Under the pieces are notes generated by a model, which made no database searches, had not been told where the DNA came from, and was given only the letters and a program-made list of their open reading frames with translations. Position numbers and translations under genes: made by a program. A stretch of DNA of 64,000 bases from assembly GCF_040802235.1 (NCBI RefSeq), contig NC_133166.1:114590991-114654990 (forward strand), in the 5' to 3' direction. Below are positions 1-11,700 of this stretch, piece by piece; the first letter of the stretch is position 1, and each line of letters opens with the position of its first letter. Source of the stretch: Manis javanica. Taxonomy: Eukaryota; Chordata; Mammalia; Pholidota; Manidae.

Positions 1-205
1 AGTGTCCTTATGATTAGGAGATATGGGCCAAAATATTTAGAGGTGAAGTAACTTAATGCCTGCAACTTATTTTCAATGGGTCGAGAAAAAAGAAAGAAAT
101 GTGGCAAAAGCCTAACAATGGGTGAATCTAGACACAATATATGCGTCCATTGTATTAGTCTTTCAACATTTCTGTAGGTCTGAAATTTTTCAAATAAAAA
201 GAAGG
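1..205 (+). repeat. Old L1 3' end fragment
   Basis: The stretch ends in a sequence typical of the 3' end of old mammalian L1 elements: a 'ttctgtaggtctgaaatttt' phrase followed by an 'aataaaaag' tail near 195-205. It is diverged and has no intact reading frame. Assignment rests on recall of L1M-type consensus endings, so the subfamily is not given. Confidence 0.55.
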
Positions 206-239
206 TGCTCAATAGATATTTAAAAATGAATAAGTGAAT

Positions 240-620
240 GGGCGCAGGGACCCTCCTAGACAGAGAACAGCATGAGCAAAGGTGAAGAGGTAGGAAAAGT
301 GTTTTCAAGGAACAGTCAGTAGTCTAATTTGATTTGAGTGAAAGGTGCAAACTTAGAACATTCAGGGGGACAAAGCCAGAAAAGTGAGCTGGTGCCAGAG
401 TGGGAAAGGTCCTGAGCCAAAGGGCAGAGTCTGCCTGGTGCTTGGCAGGCCATGGGGAGCCACGGAAGGCTCCAAACATGGGAGTGAGAGTGACAGCTAT
501 GGAGGGATGCAATACTTTAAGAGTAATCCAGTCATGATGCTGCAGACAGACTGAAGGGCTTGACCAGCTAGGAGGCTGTTATGGTAGCCTTGGCCTGGGA
601 GCAGGGACTCGGGCTGGGTG
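240..620. repeat. Ancient interspersed repeat, L2-like
   Basis: Phrases such as 'cagagaacagcatgagcaaaggtg' and a 'ctaggaggctgttatggtagcc' block resemble old interspersed repeat consensuses (L2 or similar). It is strongly diverged and no gene is seen here. Confidence 0.4.
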
Positions 621-3600
621 GAGGAAGTGGGAATAAAAGGCAACCGTTTTGTGAAGGCTATCAGAATTTGGTAACTGATGAAATGTGGAAAGTAAGGTCT
701 ATACCTAGGAGTTGGAGAATAGAAGAAATGGGAAAGTTAGCAGGAGAGGCTGGTTTGCAGCCCAAGACTCAAGAGAGAGGAACTGTAAGAAAAAGGAATG
801 GATTTAGTTGTATCCCAGCCACCCTGTCAAATGCACAGGCCCACAGGCAAACAGCAGTCCAGCTGGAGCAGGATTCTCTTTCCAAAGATAGCTTCAGCCT
901 CACCTGCTCCACAACCGTCCTAGGGGTCAGCAGGCCCTTGAAGCGAACTGGCACCTAACAGTCCTGCTCTGATAGCATCTCTTCAACCTGGTGCCTTCGC
1001 ACTTAGCCTGGATACAGCCTCTTCCTGACCCAACCTTCTCTCTTATCTGAGTCCTTTTTCCTTTGTAAGAGGAGAGGAACCAGATATCTGCCCTGGAGCA
1101 TCAGATCCCACAGTGTGCAGGCCAAGATGGCTCCTCAGTAGCTCAGGTGTAGGTGGGCCAGGGATGGAGGGAGAGGAAAGAGATGAAACAGTAGGGCTAA
1201 GGTGGACAGAGGCTGCACAGGGTGGTGGGTGGGGCAGCCAGGGCCTCCTGCTGCAGATGCGGCTGCTGGGGGACAATGTTCCCATACTCTAGGAAGCCCC
1301 ACCTGCCCTGTGGATACCCAGCAGTACTGCGGTGGGGGATCTCTGCTTACCAGCTTGAGCAACCCATTGACCCCTAAATAACTCCACCTGCTGCCCCCAA
1401 ACTCCTTCTTCTTTCCTGACACTCAGCTCCCTCCCCCAGTTTCCCATTTCTGTGTAGAAGAGCTTGAGGTTGGCAGGAATGTAGATATTCTGATGAGGCA
1501 AAATCAGCCTAGCACAGGGACTTTTGGTATGCTAAGACAATGAGACCGTAGACAGGGATGGAGGGGGCACCTGGCAGAGGCGCCAGTAAGGTGGAAGCTA
1601 TGGAGAAGGTTTCCTGAGTCCTTCATCAGACGAGAGCCGGCCTGCTAAACCAAGAGATGAACAACACAACAGCGTGTGCCGCCTTGGGGAACAGGCAGCT
1701 ACTGTCCTGGGCACACCTGCCCAGCCCCAAGCCTTCTCAGGCCACATGAAGATAGGTTCTATGTGTACTGCATATAATTAGCTCTGTCTCCAGGGGCATC
1801 CTCCTTCACCCAACCTGTTACCCACCCCCACAATTAGGTCTGCCTTGAGTTAAGCCAACTGGTGGGGTCTTGCTCTAGTCTGGGCTTGTTCCATGTGCCC
1901 TTCCCTGCCAGAGACACCCTCACCTCTACCCCTGAGGCTCACAGAGCTGCCACAAGAGATGCCAATGGGGTGGGGTGTGGCATGACTACCTAGGCTAGGG
2001 AATCCCACCAGACAAACTTTTCCAATCTGCCTTTCTACCCAGTAAGACAAGAGCCTTCATATTCTTGGTCCTCTAGCTCAAATACAGAATTCCCTAAGGT
2101 GTCCCAGCTCTCCAGAGGGGCTTCCCAAGAGCGGACAAACCTGGCAGAGTGAGAGGAGGAGTACCTGCTGCCATGGGAACAAGTCACTATCTAATGAGGG
2201 CATGAGAATGAGACACTCTGGTTAAATACATCCAAAGACCAAGAGAAGCTGGGCTGGGCTAGAAAATTGAGGAAAATGGGCAGGAAATTCTGACTGAAAT
2301 GGGAAGAAGGGAGTCTTGGTCTAACTTCAGGTTAGCCTAGAACACAGAGCTGTGGCCTCACCAGTAGGCAGATGGCACCCCTTCAGTGATAACAGAGGCA
2401 ATGAAAGATCACTGGTCTCAGGGCCATGATTTTGCCCTTTGACCTATAACCTAAAAAGTCAGATCCTCAGATGGAAAAGTGAAAGTCACAAAATAAAACT
2501 TGCCATCTTTTATAAATCATAAAGGCTCAGCTCGGCCCAGATGTGGGCTGACGTAGGCCTCCACGGCAGGCACTGAGCTGCAGTCACTCCTCTGAAGCAC
2601 CAGGTCTGGAGTTATTAAGGCTTCACGTGGCACTTCACTACACAGGAATCCTGGCATATCCGGCAAGCACTTACCCGCAGCCGGTGGAGTGGGAACAAAT
2701 GGGAGAGGCGGGACAGCCAGGCTCCAGGGTGAACGCACAGGCTGCTAGGAGGGTGGCTCACCTTGGGTTGTGTCTTCAGGAAAAGGATCATTTGTGGCGC
2801 CCAGAAGTCCGGCACTATCCCGCATCTAGGGACAAAACAGGAAGTCAGTTGTGCCGCATTCCTCTTTGGTTGTGTCCACTTAACCTCCGCACCCCCCCCA
2901 CCCCCCGGCTTGCTCGCTCTAAGGATGACTGCACCCACTCTGAGCAACACAGCGCCCCAGGGGGATGTCTGAACAGGACTTAGGAGGCTTTGCCCGCTCC
3001 TCAAGCCATTCTCTGCTTTGCCCTGCTCGAGCAGCACCTCCCTCCCAGGTCCTAACACTGGCAGCTGCTCTGAGTGGTCTGCCTCAGCCGCTGGCGCAGG
3101 TTCGACCCAAGGCAGAACTGGAGGAAGGTCAGGAAGTCTAAAGATGGCACTCTGTTCCTTCACAGCAGCTGCAGGACTTGGCAATCTGTGGGCCCGGTGG
3201 ACAGTTTCCCACTCCCAGGTTGTCAAAGATGGGAGAGAAATGTCTCTGGGGAAGAGTGGGCCATAGAAAAAGAAAAGCCAAGACAGACACAGTGCCACAG
3301 AGCCAGACGAGCCTCCATCACGGGCCCCCAAGACTGCTTCACGATCCTGTGTTGCGGTTTCCTCCGCTTGTGGTTGGTCGGCACCACCTTTCCAGGGAAG
3401 GAGGCTCATCAACCCTCCTGCCCATTCACTGGGATCGTGCTCACTTTGCTCCCAGTTGGCTGATACTGCACTAAATATCCCAGCAGTTCGGCCCTTGCCC
3501 CATACTCATCTGCCTACTCACATTCTTCCCCTAGAAGACAGGCTGTAAGAGGGCATGGGAGAGCCTAATAAAAAGGCCTCAGACATTTTTATTAAGAGAC

Positions 3601-4694
3601 CATATCTCATCTCAGCTCCCCTCTGCAGGAAGCTCATAGCCCATTCATTCACTCTCATTTACTGTGTGCCATCCATGTGCCAAACTGGGAATAAAATATT
3701 GGCCAAAGCTCAGTCCTTGCCAACTGGGAGCCACCACCTGGTGAGTGCTGCAGACATTTCTCCCTCCTGCCTCAGGGCTGATACTCAGGAGGGTGCCCGT
3801 AGTATCTTTCCCTACTTCTTGGCATATCCGCGTTCCACATCCTCCATGGCCTGGCTCAGATGCTGTCTTCGTGATGCTCTCAACCGCAGTGAGCAGTGGT
3901 GTCTTCGCTCTGAATGCTCACAGCACGGTTTCCTGTACCTCCCTCATGACACGTCACTTCCTACTTGTGTTATGTGCTTTGTATGCATGGTTGATCTTCT
4001 CCACAAGACTCCATTTCTTGAGGGTAAAGGTCATCCTACACATCACGGTATCCTTCAGAGTACACACTACCATGTGCTAACAGGTGCTCAAAGAATACTC
4101 ATGGGATACGGCTTCCACATGAAGATGACTGAAGGCTTGTTTGTGAAGCTACCGGGAGTTGCCAGATTTGAAAAATAATACATTTCTATCGCTAATTTAG
4201 AACTCCTTGTTAGGATTTTTCCAATTAACACAAAGCTTGAACTCAGTGCAGGTAGCGTAGGATTCTTATGGATTCCTCATAACTGTATCTAGTCTAATTT
4301 AAATGTTATGTTATAGAAATGATTCAATATTCAGCTGTTTCTGCATCACAACATGTAAGTGCTCACATACTCTGTGAATTTTAAGGACGGGAAAGTATCT
4401 TCTACACTACGTGGTGTTGGGTTTGCACCGCCCCCCCAGAGGCCGTGTGGTAAAGATATAATAACCCAGGCTACAGCTGAAGGGAGGGGAACCAGCCTTG
4501 GGCGAGAAGACCCGGGCTTTCCCATCAGAATCAGTCTATAAAACTATCCTGCCTAGGAGAATGGATTTGTCCGGAAATAGAGGAAGTGACTCCAAAAATT
4601 AGGAAAATGTCTCATAGTGGCTAAGGAATGTTTCTAAAACTATCAGAAATGATGGCTGGGACTTGGGAATAGCACTAATTTATCTCATTAAATC
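621..4694. other. Intergenic, no supported gene
   Basis: This is intergenic DNA downstream of SSH3. It contains old L2-like sequence around 3740-4110, where a 'cctccatggcctggctcagatgctgtcttcgtgatgctctc' type of phrase is typical (quoted here only by its sense; see 3838-3880). A minus-strand open frame of 265 codons lies at 2615-3412 and is discussed as a finding. I recognise no protein family in it. Confidence 0.5.
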
Positions 4695-4835
4695 TTCAAA
4701 CACCTGAGGTGGCACTATCACTAACCCGTTTTGCAAGTGGGGAAATTGAGGCTCCAGAGATGTAATAACTTTGCCCAAAGCCGCACACCCAAGTTTCTCT
4801 GACTTTCGACCCTGAGCTGAGATCCTTGCTCAAAC
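4695..4835 (-). repeat. MIR SINE fragment
   Basis: The order of phrases (cactatcactaacccgtttt, gggaaattgaggctccagag, taactttgcccaaagccgca) follows the reverse-oriented MIR core, which runs from 'ccattttacagatgaggaaactgaggc' towards the 'cttgcccaaggtcacacag' block. A second MIR-like stretch follows at 4910-4990, where an apparent strong minus-strand splice donor (gtaagt) is part of the repeat. Confidence 0.65.
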
Positions 4836-4859
4836 CATCAGCCCCCTTTCCTTCTCTCG

Positions 4860-6080
4860 CAGTTGCTGAGCAGTGAGGCTGACGGTCCCACGTCCGCCAC
4901 GAGGGGCCGCAGGGACTGACAGAGAGGGAAACGGGCTCAGGGAGGAACTTACCCCGGGTCACACAGAGCCAGGGCTGCTGTGTAACCGGATCGCCGCGTG
5001 CGCTACGATTCCAGCTCAAGCCCCCCTGAAGCCCAAAGGGGGGGAGCCCGGGTCCCGGATCCTTCAGAGAAAGGCTGAGGCGGATCCCCCCCCCCCGGGC
5101 GCGCTCATTGCCCTGCCCGGCGCTACCTCCACGTACACCTGCGGCGCCAACCACCCCACGGGTGCCGCGCCCCGCCCGCGCCCCGGGAGTACCTGTCGGC
5201 GGCGCAGGCCCTCGGCTCGGGGTGACAAGGCGCTGAAGTGGAGCAAGCGAGGCCCAGCGGGCCAGAGCCGGACACCGGCCTCGCCACCTCGGGCCTCCCC
5301 GACCCCTTTGCCTCACAGCGCTGAGGGCCCAGGAGCGCGCGGACGCCGAGAAGAATTTGGGGGCGCTGCTGGTCCGGGAGGCAGAGCCGCCCAGCCTCCT
5401 CCCCTCGGGCCCCGTACTTTGCCCCCTTAACCGTCTACAGACCCCTTCCTAGTGTCTGTCAGAGCACCTGAAGGGGTAGCAAGAGCTTCGCGCTGTACGG
5501 AGTCTAGCTCAGGCGAGGTTTCCATGGAAACTAGAGGAGGCTCTTTGCGCCTGCGCGGGTGCGATATGCACTCTGGGAAGTGTGGTTTTCGGGCTATTAC
5601 CTTGAGGCCAGAGGAATGGACGCAAGATGGCGCGCGAGCGTCGCTGCGGGTTTGGAGCCGTCTGTTGCCCGGCCTCTGGGCGCCCTTTCCGGGCGCTGTT
5701 GGTGCTGGAGCGGCCGCGGAGGCCTGAAGTGTAGCTTCCCTAGGCAGTCGCTGCTCGGGGATGCAGGGTGAAAAGACGGGGGCGCGGTCTCTTCGGCGTG
5801 TTCGGTTTTGCTGTTTGAAAACGTGTTCTGACGAGCGGCCTCCCTAGCTCGTGGCCGGTCCAAACCCGGGCCAAGCCGGGCCCGACGGAGGGAGAACCTA
5901 GGGAAGGTGGGAGCTGGCCTTGGAGGAACGGATCGCCTGAGGGACTCAGGCTCCTCTCCGCGCAAGCGTTCAAGTCGGAGCCGAGGCTCCTGGATCCGTG
6001 GCAGCTGACCTGGGCGTTCCTGAGCAGGGGTCGCCCTGACCCTTCTCGGCGGAGTTTCCGTGCTTCGGGATTCCCCGGCC
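4860..6080. promoter_or_regulatory. Orphan CpG island / TATA-less promoter
   Basis: A dense GC-rich, CpG-rich block lies about 2.1 kb downstream of the SSH3 3' end. The core at 5540-5640 has an NRF1-like 'gcgcctgcgcgggtgcg' (about 5547-5563), a ZNF143/SBS-like 'ctctgggaag' (5571-5580) and a YY1-like 'caagatggcg' (5623-5632). These are typical of housekeeping or bidirectional promoters. No recognised coding exon starts here. The likely product is an unannotated non-coding or poorly conserved transcript, in either direction. Confidence 0.6.
5627..5734 (+). CDS. Possible 35-codon small ORF in the CpG island
   Basis: An ATG in good context (A at -3, G at +4) overlaps the YY1-like element and opens a 35-codon frame rich in Arg, Gly and Pro that ends in TAG at 5732-5734. 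I do not recognise the product. GC-rich islands give such frames by chance, and an ATG inside a YY1 site is common in promoters. There is no independent support. Confidence 0.12.
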   Translation: MARERRCGFGAVCCPASGRPFRALLVLERPRRPEV

Positions 6081-8140
6081 CGCCTTGGACGGAACCGGGA
6101 GCTGTGTGCGTTGACTGCCGAAGAGCCACCCTGTCCACTACCCAGTGAGGCCTCTGACGGAGATCCAGAAACCTAGACTCTCATTCAGGCTGTTAGAGAC
6201 GCAGCTCCTTTTCCGGGCTCGGTTTCCTTGTTCCTCAAACAGTGGTACTTGTAACTGTCTGCCCCTTGTCCCCTGGGAGTATTGCAAGGTTCATTCGGGA
6301 TGACACTGATGTGTAAGGCTAGACAGTCCTTTAAGGACAAAAACAGGCATTCCCATTTGTTGTGAATTGGTGCAACTTCTTGAAAGGAATGCCTTTAAAA
6401 ATTAAATACACATAGTCTTTGCTTCAGTAATTCTAGAAATATGTCCAACAGATTTTGTGGCCACGTGTGCACAAGGAAGTATATACAAAGGTACTTAAGC
6501 ATTACCTGAATGGAAAAAAATTCCATAAACAAATGTTCATTAGTAGATGACCATTTAAATAAATGATGGATTCCATAAAATAGAATATGAGTGGTTATTT
6601 TGAAAAGTAAGAGTTTTCTGTGCTGATGTGCAACTCCGATATGAAATTTCAAAGTGCAGAATAATATGTTAACATGCTATAATTTCTACTTTAAAAAAAT
6701 ACACAAATATATTTGATGACATATGTAGGGAATGTCTTTGGAGGGACTCAGAAGCAGCTGGAAACTGGTTGCCTGTGAAGGACTGGAGGACAAGGTCGGA
6801 GGGAGACGTATTCTTCATTCTGTATCTTTTCTTTTTGAATGGTTTCTGGCCCCTGGAGCAATTTGTGTGAGCTTTGTTTATACATACAATTCTTATCATT
6901 TGTCAGCATTTTTGATGCAGCTTCCCTTCGTTTTGTTTCCGCACATGCTGAATTCTTATTTCTCAAAGTTCTGCACAGGCTGTAAGAGGGCAGGGCCTGG
7001 CCTTGGCTACCCTCTTGTCACCCCACCTGCCCCGCAGCCCCAGCCTAGGATTATGGGAGGGGCCGTCTGGCTGGGACTCAGGGTTGGCTGCAGGATGGCA
7101 GGCAGCCCCCAGTATTTAGTCAGCAGGGTGGACCAGCCAAGTAGCTCAAGAATCAGACTGGATTCTCAGGACGCCACCTTGTTACACTTGGTGTGCCACC
7201 CACAGACAGGTGCAAATGATTCCTCTTCTAGACAGCATGTTGAGGCTAAATTCTATCAATGTATAGGTGACATGTATTATTAAGATATCAAAGTGAAGGG
7301 GGGTTCCTTGGGACTTCCTTGTCTAATCCCTTTGTAGCACAGAAAGAAAGAGAGACTCAAGGTTAAGTAACTGTACTCTGGAGTTAGCGTAGTGCTGGGG
7401 GTCCCACCAGGGTCTGGGTGAGAGATTGATTCTTCAAACCAGGCATGAGGTCTCAATTTAGTGAGGACATTTGATGCCAGCTCCTACCTCTGAGGCCTGC
7501 TTTGGTGTATCCACCCCCACCCCAACCAAAGTAGTGTGTCAGAGAGAAGGGAACATGATCTTGGGAAGAGGGGCTAGAAGTGACAAAGATGGAACCACTA
7601 AAACTGAGCAAAAGGAACCCCAAGGCAGAAGAGAAGGCCCCCTGAGGGTCCCTCTTTCCTGGCAGTCACGGGCTGGCTTGGAAAATCTGGCTGTCTTGCA
7701 TTGTAGCAGGAAGAAGATTCTTGGGACCCAGTGGGTGCTCACGAACCAGCATCAGGTGGAGCCTCACCTGGAACAGGCTTGGTCCTGTCAAGATGGGCAT
7801 TGGCAGCTTCCACTTCCTCGTGGGTAACTCCCTTCAGCCATCCCAGTAGAGCCAAGCACCTGCTGCCCAGCGGGGACTTGCTCCCCGCCACCCTGCCCGA
7901 GGGGTGCGTGCGTGGGCAGCTAGCGTTTACTCAGGCCCTGCCCTACGAGATGAGGAAGATAGCGCTGGCCTCCCCTCTTCTCTTCCCCATTCTTCTTCCC
8001 ACCCCACCCCAACCACACCACACCCCAGACAGACCTGTCACAAGCCACCTGAGAATGGTGAGGACACAGGCAGGGGTAAGGAGAGGCCAAACTCCTCCTG
8101 TAACCGGACAGGGATCCGACTGACAGGCAGATGGCTTTAC
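6081..8140. other. Intergenic between orphan CpG island and SSH3 3' end
   Basis: No gene is supported. An AT-rich stretch at 6380-6665 looks like an old L1 3' segment. The rest is unique-looking DNA with short chance frames only. Confidence 0.5.
6380..6665 (+). repeat. Old L1 fragment
   Basis: A diverged copy of the L1 3' part. The phrases 'atgttcattagtagatgacc', 'aaataaatgatggattcc' and 'ataaaatagaatatgagtgg' follow the L1 block for taking up to water-table text 'caataggggactggttaaataaattatgg ... tggaatactatg'. There is no intact frame. Confidence 0.55.
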
Positions 8141-8169
8141 CATAAAACTGAAAATAATATGAAATGTTT

Positions 8170-8175
8170 TTTATT
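8170..8175 (-). terminator. SSH3: Distal SSH3 poly(A) signal AATAAA
   Basis: A canonical AATAAA read on the minus strand, about 570 nt after the stop codon, in a locally AT-rich stretch. Confidence 0.55.
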
Positions 8176-8441
8176 TCTAAGTACAAAGCCAGATACTATT
8201 AAGACTATGAAAAACTGACTGGCCAGAGGCCATGAAGAACAAAAAGACTCTGGCTGGGTGCCCTGTGACCCAGGAGAGTGGCATGGGGGGTAGGGGGACA
8301 GAAAGCCTCCTGCCGCTGGGGACTGAGGATGGAGGTTACTGTTGGCTCTGGGGGCCCCTGAATGAAGTGGGGGGCAGGGAAGAGGCAGACAGGAGTGGGT
8401 GAGGGAGGGAATGTGAGCCCTTCTACACTGGGAAACTATTT

Positions 8442-8447
8442 TTTATT
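8442..8447 (-). terminator. SSH3: Proximal SSH3 poly(A) signal AATAAA
   Basis: A canonical AATAAA on the minus strand about 300 nt after the stop codon. Whether it is used instead of, or in addition to, 8170-8175 cannot be told from the sequence. Confidence 0.45.
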
Positions 8448-8745
8448 CTGTGGCTGCCAGCGTTCCGGGCAGCGGTTGAGAACGAAGCTAGGGGGCTGCT
8501 GCCCCAAGGCACCTTCAGTATCTCCACCACATCCCCAGTTATAGAAAAAGTCTTGAGCCCTTGGACAGGTGGCATGGGTGTGAGACTTGAGGCTGTAGGA
8601 GCTGAGGCTGTGGTGCCAGGCCTGGGGCCTCCTGGGAAGGAGGAAGAGGGGTGCAGACGGGCTGACAGGAGTGAGGGGTGCCGGTCCCAGAACGGCGTTC
8701 GGGCGTCTCTGCTGTGCCGAGGGGAGCACGGGCACATGTGAAGGC

Positions 8746-11700
8746 TCAGGCCTCCCCCTCCTCCCCGCTGCCATCCACACTGGCCTGCCTCACCACCTTC
8801 CGCCGCCTGCGGGTGGGGGAACAGCGCGCCTCTCCCTGCTCCTGCAAGGCCCGGGTCTGGCTGGCCACCAGGGCAGCACTGTGGAGGGCCACCACAGACT
8901 GGCGGGACTTCAGGGCAGGCCAGGGCCCCTTGCGGACCCGCCGGCCACCACTGGCCTTTGAGAGCTGAGGGACGGGCTGGGGAGGGTCTTCCTCTGAAGA
9001 CTCATTTGAAGAGAAAACCTGGAAGGAAGCAGCAGGAAAGAGGGTGCGAGGGAGTCTCTCCAGGGCAGGCGCACGCAGCCCAGAACCCGGGAGAGGGCAG
9101 ACACACAGCGTTTGCTGAGCTGCTCACGGGTCACGTTTCCTACGGGGGGAGATGACATCCCCACCCTACTGCCTGCTCCTCCGCCCTGACCTTCTTCCTC
9201 CTGCTCCCAGAAGCCTTCCTCAGCGCTGCGGCTGCTGCCTCCTCCTTGAGGCCCTCTCCTCTTGGCCCCCCCGCCCCCGCCTGGGCCCAGGCATTCGCGT
9301 GAGCCAGCACAGGTGAAACACCTTCCAGGTGCCAAGTGCTAAGCCGGGTGTCCAGTGAGGACACTCTGCCTTTGGGAACACCCACGCACATCTATCAACC
9401 ATCCATTCCTCCCAATCCTTCCACACCCAGTGCCACCTCTTCCAGGAAGCCTTCCCAAATGTTCCCACCCCCCACCAAGAGATGAACTCTTGAGCTCTCC
9501 TTCCTCTAGGCCAGCCATCTTGGCCTTGAGTCACGTGGGGGGCCTGGCTTCCTAAGGCAGGGGCCAGCTTCTGGTGTTACACTTGTGCCCCACAGCACTT
9601 GGCACAGAGAGGTGCTCAACTCCTCAGCCACTACCTTGGTTGTGTAAGTGCTGTGACCCCTCTGCACCCCATCCTTTGATGGGTTGTCCCTCAGATCAGG
9701 GATGGGCTGCAGGGATCATCCTATCCACCCCGGGTTAGGGCCAGCGGTGTGCTGCCCGGCTCCTGGCCTGGGGAGGACGCTCACTCCATGGCTGGGCAGC
9801 CCTGCCCTCAGGAGGCAAGTCCTTCGGTCAGGCGGGGAGCTGCCTGCAGCCTTGGCCTGGGGCTGGCTCAGTCAAGCAGCCTCGCAACGCCCCTGGCCCC
9901 ACCGCTGCTCCCCAGCATCCATGGGGGGCAGTGCTTGCCCGCCCTCCCTCCGGGACAAAAGGGAGCTGCCCAGGGTTGGTCCCCATGCTCAGGTGCCCCC
10001 GGCTCAGGGCCAGAACATCAGGTCTGCTTCCTCTCCATCCTCCCACCATCTGCTCCCAACTCCTTTTAGGCCCCACCCTGCCTCAGGCTGGGCTCTTTCC
10101 CCAGCCCCAGCCTCACCTCCGGCAGGTTCCCCGCTTCCAAGGGGCTTTCCATCTCCGAGGAAGGCTCCAGGAGGCTGATGGACCTCATGACCCCACGGAG
10201 ATTGATGCGGGGCCGTGGCCCAGGGCCTTCTGCTGGGGCTGCCTGGCTCTCCGCCAACCCCATGATCTTCACCTCCCCAGTGCCTCCCAGTTCTGGCAGA
10301 AGAGGTGGGAGTGGTGTAGAAACCTCAGGGGCCAGGGGCTCTTCTGGGGAGGCCTTGCCCACTTTCTGCTCCCAGACGTGGCTCTGCCGGCTGTGAGGAG
10401 GTGGCCCTGAGTCAGCTTTGAGTGGCCCAGCAGCCACCCCCAGCACCCACACACATCGTCCCCCCATCCCCGGTCCCCCACTCCATGCCTGGCAGTCAGG
10501 ATGCCCTGGTAGGTCTGCAGCTGGCGCAGGAAGCCAGGGTTGGGGCGGGCAACGGGCCGGAGCTCCTGCACGTGGTGCAGAGCCTGCTCCAGGCTCCAGC
10601 CATACTGCTTCATGGCGTAAGCCACCACTGTGGCAGCCGAGCGGCTGACGCCCATCTTGCAGTGAACTAGCACCCGCGTGCCCTGAGCTCTGTGGGGGCA
10701 GAACATGGTTAGCTTCCCCCTCCTCTGCCCGCTTGCTCAGAGGGCCCCACAGTGGGCAGAAAGGCCCCAGCGCAGAGGGGACAGGAGAGAAGGGGCAGAC
10801 ATAGTCCCAGAGCTGGCAGAACAAGGGAGGAAGAGGGCCTGGGGCCGCTTAAAGCTGGGGCAGGGGGGACCCCACCTCGCAGCCTCCACGAAGCGGTGTG
10901 TCTCCTTCCAGTGAGGCAGCAGCCGGGCTGACTCCTCGTCCCAGAGGCGAACATTGTGGTAGATGAAGCGCTCAGGGTAGAAGTTGTCAATCTCACGGGC
11001 CATGTTCAAGATGTGGCTGACCCTGTAGCAGAGGGGTCAAGGGCAGGCTGACAAGGCCAGGGTCACTGGGCCCACTGGCCAGGGGCTCTAGGTATCTCTG
11101 TTTAGTTCTTGGTTCTGAGAGTCAGGTGGGGGTGGCACGGTCACGGTGGGAGTAGGAGGAGATGTGACCCTGAGTGAGTCGGATGCCCTGGGCTCAGGTC
11201 CCCCTCTAGCCCAGGTAGCTGCTGAGTCGGCAGCAGCGCTGACTCTTCCGTTATTCTCAGGAGTCCAAGTTCAAGAGCAGCTTCTGGGCTAAGCTGGGAC
11301 TGGGTAGATCTGCAGCCGCTGGATGGTAGGGGCCACAGCAGGTTTCCCAGAAGCCCGTAGTGGACAAATGACAGGAATCTATGAGAACAGGCAGCCAGCA
11401 CCCCCAGGAGAGGGGCCCTTCCTTCTCCCTGAGGAGCGGTCACGGGCTGCCCACGGCTGCCCCTCATCTCTGGGTGCCTGAGGCGTCCTGTCGGGTGCCT
11501 GCTTTACAGTGTGGGGAGGGAGAAGCTGGCCAGGGAGCCCCCAGCAGGCCTCCGCCTCCACAGCTGCAGTTCTCCTCCCCGGCCTAACACCCTACAGGGA
11601 AACAGCCCCAGGGGTGGAGCTGGAAGCAGAGCTTGGGGATGCTGACCGGGGTGCCCTTGAGAGAAGGCCAACAGAGGTAGGGAGACCATCCTGAGGGGGC

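Larger units (their letters stand above)
8150..8745 (-). other. SSH3: SSH3 3'UTR
   Basis: Untranslated sequence after the SSH3 stop codon, running to the distal AATAAA signal at 8170-8175. A proximal AATAAA at 8442-8447 could give a shorter form. The exact cleavage site is inferred, not seen. Confidence 0.6.

Noticed and set aside
4940-4960. Strong minus-strand splice donor (cccggg|gtaagt) in the orphan CpG island
   Set aside because: It lies in a MIR-like stretch where the consensus itself reads gggcaagtt. There is no matching acceptor or coding frame.
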